Below, in pieces: positions 1 to 6,725 of a stretch of 20,616 bases of DNA. The translations under genes and the position numbers were made by a program. Origin of the DNA: DATCKG01 sp036562385 (GTDB lineage Bacteria; Bacillota; Sulfobacillia; Symbiobacteriales; Symbiobacteriaceae); assembly GCA_036562385.1 (NCBI GenBank), contig DATCKG010000066.1, positions 1-20,616 on the forward strand, written 5' to 3'. The first letter of the stretch is position 1. Every line of letters begins with the position of its first letter. Under the pieces are notes generated by a model. The model saw nothing but the letters and a program-made list of their open reading frames with translations, searched no databases and was not told the DNA's origin.

Positions 1-231
1 TCCCGGGAGAAGAATGAGGCCCGGGTGGGCCGCATCGAGCCGATCCTGGTAGAAGGCGCCGATAAGGGGAAGCCGGACGTGGTCTACGGCCGCACCCGTG
101 GCAACATCCTGGTCTCCTTCCCCGGCGATCCGTCGTCCCTGACGGGGCAGATCGTGCCGGTCCGCATCACCAAGGCAGGCACGTGGACGCTGGAAGGGGA
201 GCCTGTGGCGGTCCCTGCCATGGGGATGTGA
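1..231 (+). CDS. miaB: MiaB C-terminal end (tRNA methylthiotransferase), partial
   Basis: This is the last 76 codons of a gene that begins before the window. It reads as a TRAM domain, the small beta-barrel RNA-binding module that ends MiaB and RimO proteins; the segment VYGRTRGNILVSFPG, followed by the GQIVPVRITKAGTWTLEGE stretch, is typical. MiaB is a radical-SAM, double 4Fe-4S enzyme that converts i6A37 to ms2i6A37 in tRNA. The radical-SAM part is outside the window, so the family call rests on the TRAM tail and on context. The next gene is YmcA-like, exactly the miaB-ymcA order of Bacillus. MiaA, which makes the i6A37 substrate, is encoded at 8615-9580. RimO or another TRAM protein is the alternative. 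Confidence 0.8.
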   Translation, partial: SREKNEARVGRIEPILVEGADKGKPDVVYGRTRGNILVSFPGDPSSLTGQIVPVRITKAGTWTLEGEPVAVPAMGM

Positions 232-237
232 TGGAGT

Positions 238-672
238 GTGAACGAGAAAGAGATGGCCGTTTCAGGCGGGAACGCAGTGGAGGCGGCTCCCGGACGGAAC
301 GTCTGGGCCATTGCCCGGGAGCTGGCGGAGGCCATTGAAGCCTCACCGGAACTGGAGGCCTTCCGCCGGACCGAGGAGGCACTGCTCGCCGACGATGAAG
401 CTGTAGCTCTGGTCCGGGAATACGAGCAATGCCAGCAGGCGCTGAAGCGGGCCTGGCTGCTGCCCCCTGACGACCAGCGGAAACTGCGGGAACGGTTTTC
501 GGCCGTGGAGGAGCGGTTTCGCAACCATCCGCTGATTCAGGAGCACGTTCAGGCCCGGGCGCAGTTGGACCGGTTCCTGGAACGGATCAACGCGGTAGTG
601 ACCTTTCCCATCACCGGAACGTACGCGCCGCGCACCGGTGGGTGCGGCGGCTGCAGATGCGGCCTGTCATAA
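238..672 (+). CDS. ymcA: YmcA/YlbF-family regulatory protein with a C-terminal cysteine tail
   Basis: The 144-residue protein belongs to the Com_YlbF (DUF964) family: a mostly helical, charged body (LAEAIEASPELEAFRRTEEAL, and later HPLIQEHVQARAQLDRFLERIN) and a glycine/cysteine tail with Cys136, Cys139 and Cys141. In B. subtilis, YmcA, YlbF and YaaT form a complex carrying two 4Fe-4S clusters that acts on Spo0A phosphorylation and RNase Y processing. The gene follows miaB by 6 bp, as ymcA does in Bacillus, so the position supports ymcA; by sequence alone I cannot separate ymcA from ylbF. The start is taken as GTG 238, but an in-frame ATG at 253 is possible because the GGAG at 233-236 is too close to 238. 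A strong terminator follows. Confidence 0.75.
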   Translation: MNEKEMAVSGGNAVEAAPGRNVWAIARELAEAIEASPELEAFRRTEEALLADDEAVALVREYEQCQQALKRAWLLPPDDQRKLRERFSAVEERFRNHPLIQEHVQARAQLDRFLERINAVVTFPITGTYAPRTGGCGGCRCGLS

Positions 673-689
673 TACCCAGTCAAGAGGAG

Positions 690-713
690 CGACCGCCCTC
701 CGGGCGGTCGTTT
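690..713 (+). terminator. Rho-independent terminator after the miaB-ymcA unit
   Basis: A 9-bp GC-rich perfect stem (690-698 pairs with 702-710, 3-nt loop) is followed by TTT. It separates the miaB-ymcA transcript from the MFS gene. Confidence 0.75.
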
Positions 714-767
714 CTGCCGACGGTAGCCCAACGTCACAGCAGCATACGTCGTCAGGAAGCGAAGGGG

Positions 768-1949
768 TTGAACCATCCGCAACGGATCCCCTACACCATC
801 ATCGCACTAGGCACCATCGCTACCCTGGGCGGCTGGGGCGGCGCAAAGGGCGTCATTTTTCCCGACTTCCTCCAGGATCTCTCCCTGGCCCCTGCCCTGG
901 GCAGCGCCATCTTCACCGCCACGTCCGTCGGCAGTTTCATCGGCTCCTCGAGCTTTGCCGCCCTCTCCAACCGCTTTGGACTCTCCTGGGTGAATCGGAT
1001 GGGAGCCCTCCTCCTGGCCGGCATCACCTGCGTCATCCTGTTTGTCCGGCAGCCGGCTTTCCTGTATGCGGCCTTCGTCCTGTTTGGTCTGGGGTGGAGC
1101 ATGTTGGAGCTGTCCAGCAGCCTGCCCATCTCGCTCCTGTACGCCAGGGAGCAGGGGAGCATTATGAACCTGCTGCACAGCTTTTTCGGCGTGGGAACCA
1201 TCACAGGCTCCCTGCTGGCCGGGTGGGCCATGAGCCACGGCGCAAACTGGCGCTTGCCGATGGGGGTAGTGGTCCTCCTGGCTGGTCTCTGGGCCTACGC
1301 CTACCAGCGACAGCCGGCCCTGTCCCTGCCTCCCCGGGCCAAGACGGAGAAGGGCAATGGCAGCCTGCTCCGGGATCCGGTGGTCTGGACGGCCACCCTG
1401 GCTTTGACAGCCGGCGTGGCGGCGGAGGCAGGCGCCGGCATTTGGCTGCCCACCTACCTGAGCCAGGGCAAGGGGCTGGATGTCGCCGGCAGCACGCTGG
1501 GAGCCACCCTCTTCTTTCTGGGCTTCACCGCAAGCCGCCTTTGTGGGGCCCTCCTGGTCGGCCGGATGGGCAGTGTCCGTTCTGTGTTTTCGGCCGCGGC
1601 CGTCGGGGCCGCCGGCCTGGCCGGCGTGATGCTGCTCCCTGCCTCCTGGTTCTGGCTGACGGTGCTGGCCGGTTTGGGCGTCGGCATCATTTTTCCCACC
1701 TGCCTCACCTTGGTGGCAGAACGGTACCAGTCCCGGTCCAACGCCGTCTTTTCCTTGATATACGCCTGTGCCAACGTGGCCGGCATCGCCACCGGTCCGG
1801 CCATGGGGATGGTGGTGCAGGGGAGGGGGGTAACCGCCGCCGTGTGGATGCTCCTTTCCTTCTACACGGCCGTGATGTTCTTCATCGGGTACTGCGGATG
1901 GGCGCTGGCCCACCGCCCCGCCGGGTCCGCGACCAGGCCCGCCGCATGA
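768..1949 (+). CDS. Major facilitator superfamily transporter
   Basis: A 393-residue integral membrane protein of the usual MFS length, with about twelve hydrophobic segments in two halves separated by a basic loop (PPRAKTEKGNG). Small-residue helices such as FTATSVGSFIGSSSFAAL and the DRFG-like loop sequence SNRFGLSWVNRMGALL fit an MFS fold. The substrate cannot be read from sequence; the overall look is that of putative sugar or drug permeases. The start is set at TTG 768 because AGGAAG (754-759) lies 8 nt upstream and the protein then begins just before the first membrane helix; the frame is open further upstream but runs through the terminator hairpin. In Bacillus the gene between ymcA and mutS is cotE, so this gene occupies a variable slot. 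It precedes mutS by 112 bp in which I see no terminator. Confidence 0.75.
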   Translation: MNHPQRIPYTIIALGTIATLGGWGGAKGVIFPDFLQDLSLAPALGSAIFTATSVGSFIGSSSFAALSNRFGLSWVNRMGALLLAGITCVILFVRQPAFLYAAFVLFGLGWSMLELSSSLPISLLYAREQGSIMNLLHSFFGVGTITGSLLAGWAMSHGANWRLPMGVVVLLAGLWAYAYQRQPALSLPPRAKTEKGNGSLLRDPVVWTATLALTAGVAAEAGAGIWLPTYLSQGKGLDVAGSTLGATLFFLGFTASRLCGALLVGRMGSVRSVFSAAAVGAAGLAGVMLLPASWFWLTVLAGLGVGIIFPTCLTLVAERYQSRSNAVFSLIYACANVAGIATGPAMGMVVQGRGVTAAVWMLLSFYTAVMFFIGYCGWALAHRPAGSATRPAA

Positions 1950-2048
1950 TGGCCGCGGCGGGGCTTCTGACCAGGATCTGCAGCCAAGGTGCCGCAACGG
2001 AGGAAGCGGCCGCGACGCCGCCGAAGGAACAGGGGGCATTTGCAGATT

Positions 2049-2054
2049 GGAGGG
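2049..2054 (+). promoter_or_regulatory. Shine-Dalgarno of mutS, deciding the start
   Basis: GGAGGG lies 7 nt before TTG 2062. An upstream TTG at 2047 overlaps this site and so cannot use it, which favours 2062 as the mutS start. Confidence 0.65.
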
Positions 2055-2061
2055 TCAGCCA

Positions 2062-4686
2062 TTGGATGCCGCCGCGGCAACACCGATGTTCAGACAGTAC
2101 CTGGAGATCAAACAGCAGTATCCTGACACGATCCTGTTTTACCGCCTTGGGGACTTTTACGAGACATTTTTCCAGGACGCCGAGATCGTGGCCAGGGAGC
2201 TCGAACTGGTGCTCACCGGCCGGGACGGCGGTGCCATCGGACGGGTTCCCATGGCGGGTATTCCCTATCATTCGGCAGAAAGCTATATCGCCCGCCTCCT
2301 CGAGCGAGGATACAAGGTCGCCATCTGTGAGCAGATGGAGGACCCCAAACTGGCCAAGGGGCTGGTGAAACGGGAAGTCATCCGCGTCGTCACCCCCGGC
2401 ACCGTGGTAGAGCCCAGGATGCTCAAGGAACGGCAGAATAACTTCCTGTGTGCGGTGGCCTACAGCCGGGCCGGTTTCGGCCTGGCGGTGGCCGATCTCA
2501 GCACCGGGGAGTTTGCCTGCTGCCAGTTCACCGGGCCGGACGCGCTCAAGGAGCTGCTGGATGAGATCGGGCGGCTGGAACCGGCGGAGGTGATCTTGGA
2601 GCCGGGGCTCGAGGAGGAGCCCCGGATCGCCGGGGCGCTGAAGCACTGGGGCGTTCCCTACTCCGCGTACCAGTCCACCGCTTTCCGGCATGGGGAGGCG
2701 TACCGGCTGCTGACCCGGCATTTCGGCGTCAGCACGCTGAAAGGGTTCGGCTGTGAGGATCTCCCCCTGGCCACTGCTGCGGCCGGAGGCGCTTTGGCTT
2801 ATCTAACCGAAACCCAGAAGACCAGCCTGAACCACATTTCCGGCCTGGCAGTCTACTATCCGGGCGAGTACATGATGCTGGACGCCGCGACCCGCCGCAA
2901 CCTGGAGCTTACCCGGTCAATGCGGGACGGCAGCCGCAAGGGCACGCTCCTGGGCGTGATGGACCGTACCATCACAGCCATGGGGGCCCGGATGCTGAAG
3001 GGGTGGCTGGAGCGTCCGCTGCTCAAGCTGCCGGCCATCCAGGAGCGGCATGACGCGGTACAGGAACTGGTGGAACACCCCACCCTCCGGGCGGACATCC
3101 GGAACCAGTTGAAAGAGGTGCATGACCTGGAACGCCTGGCGGGGCGGATCGCCTATGGCAGCGCCAACGCCCGGGACCTGGTGGCCCTGAAGAATTCCCT
3201 GGTGGCGCTGCCCACCCTGCGGGTTCTGCTGGAGGAGGTGACCTCCGCCCGTCTGGTGGCCCTGCGGGATGCCCTGGACATGCTGGACGACGTCCGGGAT
3301 CTGATTGAGCAGGCCATCGTGGACGATCCCCCGGTGGCCCTTACCGAAGGAGGGCTGATCAAGCCGGGGTTTGATCCGGAGGTGGACCGGCTCCGGACCA
3401 TCAGCCGGGACGGGAAGAAGTGGATCGCCTCCCTGGAGGCCCGGGAGAGGGAGCGGACCGGCATCAAGTCCCTCAAGATCGGCTACAACAAGGTGTTCGG
3501 CTACTATCTGTCGGTCACCAAGGCCAACCTTTCCCAGGTGCCGCCGGACTACATCCGCAAACAGACCCTGGCCAACGAGGAGCGGTTCATCACACCGGAA
3601 CTGAAGGAGATGGAGTCCGCGGTCCTGGGCGCCGACGAAAAGCTGGTCCGCCTCGAATACGAACTCTTCGTCAACATCCGCAACCGCGTGGCCGCCCAGG
3701 TGACCCGGATTCAGAAGAGCGCCCGGGCCGTGGCGGAACTGGACGCCCTCGCCACCTTTGCCGAGGTCGCATCGCTGTACGGCTACGTCCGGCCCGTGGT
3801 GGACAACTCCACCGTCCTGGAAGTCAAGGATGTCCGCCATCCGGTCCTGGAGCGGGTCATGCCCGAGGGCTCCTTTGTGCCCAACGACGTGAGGGTGGAC
3901 ACCCAGGAGAACCGGATCCTGCTGATCACCGGTCCCAACATGGGCGGCAAATCCACGGTGATGCGGTCCGTCGCGCTGGTGACCATCCTGGCCCAGGCCG
4001 GCTCCTTCGTCCCCGCCTCCGAGGCCCGCATCGGGCTGGTGGACCGGGTCTGGACCCGGGTGGGCGCCAGTGACGACCTGGCCACCGGCCAGTCCACCTT
4101 CATGGTGGAGATGACGGAGGTGGCCAATATCCTCCACGGGGCCACCAGCCGCTCGCTCATCCTGCTGGACGAAGTGGGACGGGGAACGGCCACCTTCGAC
4201 GGCCTCTCCATCGCCTGGGCCATCACCGAGTACATTCATAACGTGGTAGGGGCCCGCACCCTGTTTGCTACCCACTACCACGAGCTGTGCGAACTGGAGG
4301 GCTTGCTCCCCGGGGTCAAGAACTACAGCATGGCGGTGCGGGAGAAGGGGGAGGAGATCGTCTTCCTCCACAAACTGGTGCGGGGCGGCGCCGACCGCTC
4401 CTACGGCATCCAGGTGGCCCGCCTGGCAGGTCTGCCCCGGGAAGTGGTGGAGCGCTCCCGGGAGATCCTCGCCACCTTGGAGCAGCAGGAAGGCGAACGG
4501 AAGAAGCGCCGGGAGGCGGCCGCGGCCCGCATCCGCCAGCGGCCGGCGGTGCAGCTTACCTTCTTCGAGGAACGCAAGCACCCGGTGATCCAGGAGCTAC
4601 TGAACCTAAACATCATGGCCCTGACGCCCCTGGATGCCCTCAATCTGCTGCATGAACTGCAAGCCAAGGCCAAGGAAAAGCCATAG
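2062..4686 (+). CDS. mutS: DNA mismatch repair protein MutS
   Basis: An 874-residue MutS of normal length. It recognises base mismatches and small loops and recruits MutL. The mismatch-reading GDFYE motif carries Phe32 and Glu34. The ABC-type ATPase has Walker A GPNMGGKST starting near residue 624 and Walker B ILLDEVGRGT with Asp703-Glu704, followed by the FATHYHEL switch region. Near the C terminus, QLTFF at about 831-835 resembles the beta-clamp-binding motif of B. subtilis MutS, and the tail IMALTPLDALNLLHELQ is the usual C-terminal dimer segment. The start TTG 2062 was chosen from the GGAGGG site before it; the protein then begins MDAAAATPMFRQYLEIK, which aligns with known MutS N termini. 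Unlike Bacillus, mutL is not directly next: two genes lie between them. Confidence 0.97.
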   Translation: MDAAAATPMFRQYLEIKQQYPDTILFYRLGDFYETFFQDAEIVARELELVLTGRDGGAIGRVPMAGIPYHSAESYIARLLERGYKVAICEQMEDPKLAKGLVKREVIRVVTPGTVVEPRMLKERQNNFLCAVAYSRAGFGLAVADLSTGEFACCQFTGPDALKELLDEIGRLEPAEVILEPGLEEEPRIAGALKHWGVPYSAYQSTAFRHGEAYRLLTRHFGVSTLKGFGCEDLPLATAAAGGALAYLTETQKTSLNHISGLAVYYPGEYMMLDAATRRNLELTRSMRDGSRKGTLLGVMDRTITAMGARMLKGWLERPLLKLPAIQERHDAVQELVEHPTLRADIRNQLKEVHDLERLAGRIAYGSANARDLVALKNSLVALPTLRVLLEEVTSARLVALRDALDMLDDVRDLIEQAIVDDPPVALTEGGLIKPGFDPEVDRLRTISRDGKKWIASLEARERERTGIKSLKIGYNKVFGYYLSVTKANLSQVPPDYIRKQTLANEERFITPELKEMESAVLGADEKLVRLEYELFVNIRNRVAAQVTRIQKSARAVAELDALATFAEVASLYGYVRPVVDNSTVLEVKDVRHPVLERVMPEGSFVPNDVRVDTQENRILLITGPNMGGKSTVMRSVALVTILAQAGSFVPASEARIGLVDRVWTRVGASDDLATGQSTFMVEMTEVANILHGATSRSLILLDEVGRGTATFDGLSIAWAITEYIHNVVGARTLFATHYHELCELEGLLPGVKNYSMAVREKGEEIVFLHKLVRGGADRSYGIQVARLAGLPREVVERSREILATLEQQEGERKKRREAAAARIRQRPAVQLTFFEERKHPVIQELLNLNIMALTPLDALNLLHELQAKAKEKP

Positions 4687-4695
4687 GCGCAAGAA

Positions 4696-4749
4696 AGGCC
4701 GGGCGTTCGAGCCCGGCCTGCAGGCCGAGGCCGGCCGCGGGCCGGCCTC
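4696..4749. terminator. Tandem terminator hairpins between convergent mutS and the DUF815 gene
   Basis: Two perfect hairpins: 4696-4704 with 4711-4719 (9 bp), and 4727-4736 with 4740-4749 (10 bp). The first is followed, reading the minus strand, by TTTCTT and so looks like the terminator of the minus-strand ATPase gene. The second has no T tract but may stop mutS transcription. Confidence 0.65.
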
Positions 4750-4779
4750 GCCGCGCGATGGGGGTTGAAAACGCACCGG

Positions 4780-5976
4780 TCAGCAGACCGGAATGCCCAG
4801 GCGGCCGCAGAGGTCGTCGATGAACTGCCGGGCGGTCCGGCCGCTCCGGCCGTTGTGCCAGAGGCTCCACTGCAGGGCCTGCCGGCGCAGTTCCTCCGGC
4901 GGCATGTCGATGCCCCGCTTGGCCGCCAGGCTCATCACGATCTGCAGGTACTGCTCCTGGTCCGGCGAGGTGAAGATGATGGTCATGCCGAAGCGATCGG
5001 CCAGCGAGACGATCTCCTCCACAGTCTCCTTGGGGTTCAGATCATCGCCGCCCCCTACCTGCCGGTCCGACCGCCGCTCCCGGACCAGGTGCCTCCGGTT
5101 GGAGGTGGCGTAAACCACCACGTTGGGCGGCCGCCGTTCCAGGGACCCTTCCAGCACGGCCTTGAAGCTCTTGTAGCCCGTCTCCGTCTCCTCGAAGGAG
5201 AGATCATCCAGGAAGAGGATGAAGCGCTGGGGCAAGTCCTGCAAAGCCCGCATCACATCGCCCAGCCGGCTTACGTCCTCGCGCCGCACCTCCACCAGGC
5301 GCAGTCCCTGGTCACCGTACCGGTGCAGCAGCGCCTTCACCGTCGAGGACTTGCCGGTACCCCGGTCGCCATACAGCAGCAAGTTGTTGGCCGGCAGTCC
5401 CCGGAGGAATTGCTCCGTGTTGCGGACCACCAGGGCCTTGGCCTCCTCGTTACCTACCAGGTCCTCCAGCCGGATGGGATCGGGGTGACGAATCCCCTGC
5501 ATCGCCCCGTTTTCCCAGCGGAAGGCGTGGTACCGTCCTCGGTCGCCGGCGCCGCCGGCACGGATATCCGCCGCCAACTCTTCCGCAAAAGCCCGCCAGT
5601 CCCACGTGGCCGCCAGGGAACGGGCCAGCGCCGTGGACGGCTCCCGGTCCGGCGGCAGCGGCAGGTCCGCCTCCAGGCGCAGGTGGGCCAGCCGGCCCAG
5701 GATGTACAGGTCGTGCCGGGCCGCCGTCAGCATCCCCTCGGACACGTTTCCGCGCTCGGCCGCCCGGGTAAAGGGATTTTCATCATAGCGGGCCACGTCG
5801 ATGATGTAGTCCCGCAGGCTCAGTTCCGCCTCCCAGAGGGCCCGGGCCACGGGTACTGCGGTCTCGATGCCGGGGTCGGCGAGGTACGCCTGCACCGCCC
5901 GGCCCAGGGGCTGTTCCAGCAGGCGGTGGTACAGAAGCAGGTGCTGTACGTCGATCTCCGACTCCAAGAGGCTCAT
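4780..5976 (-). CDS. DUF815-family AAA ATPase
   Basis: A protein of about 398 residues with an N-terminal helical domain and a C-terminal P-loop ATPase of the DUF815 family (PF05673). Walker A GDRGTGKSS starts near residue 203 and Walker B FILFLDDLSFE follows. DPIRLEDLVG before Walker A and VVVYATSNRRHLV (sensor 1, with Asn) after Walker B are characteristic, as is GRSGRTARQFIDDL near the C terminus. No cellular role is firmly known for the family. The start is set at ATG 5976, since AAGGAG (5987-5992) is 10 nt before it but only 1 nt before the in-frame ATG 5985. The gene is convergent with mutS and divergent from the small membrane protein. Its placement between mutS and mutL is unusual, but a role in mismatch repair is speculation. 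Confidence 0.88.
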   Translation of the reverse strand: MSLLESEIDVQHLLLYHRLLEQPLGRAVQAYLADPGIETAVPVARALWEAELSLRDYIIDVARYDENPFTRAAERGNVSEGMLTAARHDLYILGRLAHLRLEADLPLPPDREPSTALARSLAATWDWRAFAEELAADIRAGGAGDRGRYHAFRWENGAMQGIRHPDPIRLEDLVGNEEAKALVVRNTEQFLRGLPANNLLLYGDRGTGKSSTVKALLHRYGDQGLRLVEVRREDVSRLGDVMRALQDLPQRFILFLDDLSFEETETGYKSFKAVLEGSLERRPPNVVVYATSNRRHLVRERRSDRQVGGGDDLNPKETVEEIVSLADRFGMTIIFTSPDQEQYLQIVMSLAAKRGIDMPPEELRRQALQWSLWHNGRSGRTARQFIDDLCGRLGIPVC

Positions 5977-6117
5977 CACGTTCATACTCCTTTAGTCTAA
6001 GTCTGATTTTCCTTTTGTTCGGCTCCCTTCGCCATATCTCCTCTCGGGCCATCCGTAGGCCTCACTTCCGCTCGGCCCGTGCTTCCGGTTCGCAGCCCGC
6101 CGGAGGTGCGGAAAGAC

Positions 6118-6146
6118 TTGCCGGAGCGGTCATCTCGTGCGACAAT
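6118..6146 (+). promoter_or_regulatory. Candidate sigma-A promoter for the membrane coiled-coil gene
   Basis: TTGCCG (6118-6123), a 17-nt spacer, then GACAAT (6141-6146); each hexamer matches the consensus at 4 of 6 positions. Transcription would start near 6153, about 25 nt before ATG 6177. The remainder of the 200-bp divergent region shows no clear minus-strand promoter. Confidence 0.5.
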
Positions 6147-6176
6147 CTCCATATGGGAATCATCCGCAGGGAGTGA

Positions 6177-6656
6177 ATGCTACCAGTGAACACTTGGCAA
6201 ATCGTCGGACTGGCCGTGGTCGGCACAGGCCTCGGCTTCTTCATCCTCACCCGTACCACTTGGTTCCGGGTTCGCAAGTATGCGGTGGACGTGAAGCGGA
6301 TCTTTGACAAGCACAAGCTGCAGGAAAAGGTGGAAGCGGTCCAGGTGCTGGCGCAGAACCCCAACCAGAACCCGGTCCTCATACGTAAGCCCCTGCGGGA
6401 GCTGGTAAGTACCTACCAGGCCCTGATCGCGGACCTGGAGAAACTGAAGCCCCCCGCCAAAGTGAAGGACCTGCATGAGGAAACCCTGGCCATGCACCGG
6501 GAGTCCTGCAACCTCTACCAGATGGCGATGACCAGCGGCTTCCGCCAGAAGGCGATCCTGGAGAAGCAGAAGAAGCTCATGCAGATGGAGCGGTCTGTGA
6601 CCGAGAAGATGGAGAAGATCTACGGGCCTATGAAGAAGCCGGAAAAGAACAAATAA
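6177..6656 (+). CDS. Small membrane-anchored coiled-coil protein of unknown function
   Basis: I do not recognise a family. The 159-residue protein starts with one hydrophobic segment (about residues 5-25, WQIVGLAVVGTGLGFFIL) followed by Arg and Lys residues, so it is probably anchored with its long tail in the cytoplasm. The tail is strongly charged and helical, with likely coiled coil at about 33-60, 75-100 and 120-150, and it ends in a lysine-rich stretch (YGPMKKPEKNK). One cysteine lies in the middle (HRESCNLYQ). ATG 6177 has GGGAG just upstream. The gene has its own candidate promoter and a terminator, so it looks monocistronic. It sits between the DUF815 ATPase (divergent) and mutL. Confidence 0.75.
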   Translation: MLPVNTWQIVGLAVVGTGLGFFILTRTTWFRVRKYAVDVKRIFDKHKLQEKVEAVQVLAQNPNQNPVLIRKPLRELVSTYQALIADLEKLKPPAKVKDLHEETLAMHRESCNLYQMAMTSGFRQKAILEKQKKLMQMERSVTEKMEKIYGPMKKPEKNK

Positions 6657-6664
6657 GCAGCACG

Positions 6665-6697
6665 GCGGACGGCGCGCCCGAAGGTCGCCGTCCGCTT
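6665..6697 (+). terminator. Terminator between the coiled-coil gene and mutL
   Basis: A perfect 10-bp stem (6665-6674 with 6686-6695, 11-nt loop) is followed by TTT. It lies 12 nt before the mutL Shine-Dalgarno, so mutL is either expressed by read-through or from a promoter that I cannot see. Confidence 0.6.
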
Positions 6698-6725
6698 TCC
6701 GCACTTGCGGAGGAGGCCGTAGGAC

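Noticed and set aside
2047..2061. TTG 2047 as the mutS start
   Set aside because: It overlaps the GGAGGG that properly serves TTG 2062, and it has no ribosome binding site of its own.
638..2368. 576-codon plus-strand open frame
   Set aside because: It overlaps both the MFS gene and the start of mutS in another frame, and the translation is Arg/Pro/Gly-rich and unlike any protein.
2917..4581. 554-codon minus-strand open frame
   Set aside because: It is antisense to mutS, which is unmistakable; this is a shadow frame rich in His, Gly and Gln.
4765..6000. 411-codon plus-strand open frame
   Set aside because: It is fully antisense to the DUF815 ATPase, whose Walker motifs are clear. Long antisense frames are expected in GC-rich coding DNA, and this one has low-complexity Gly/Arg/Pro content.
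5997..6035. 12-codon upstream reading frame (MAKGAEQKENQT) before the DUF815 gene
   Set aside because: The GAGGAG site is only 2 nt from its ATG, there is no sign of an attenuation structure after it, and a frame this short is easily due to chance.
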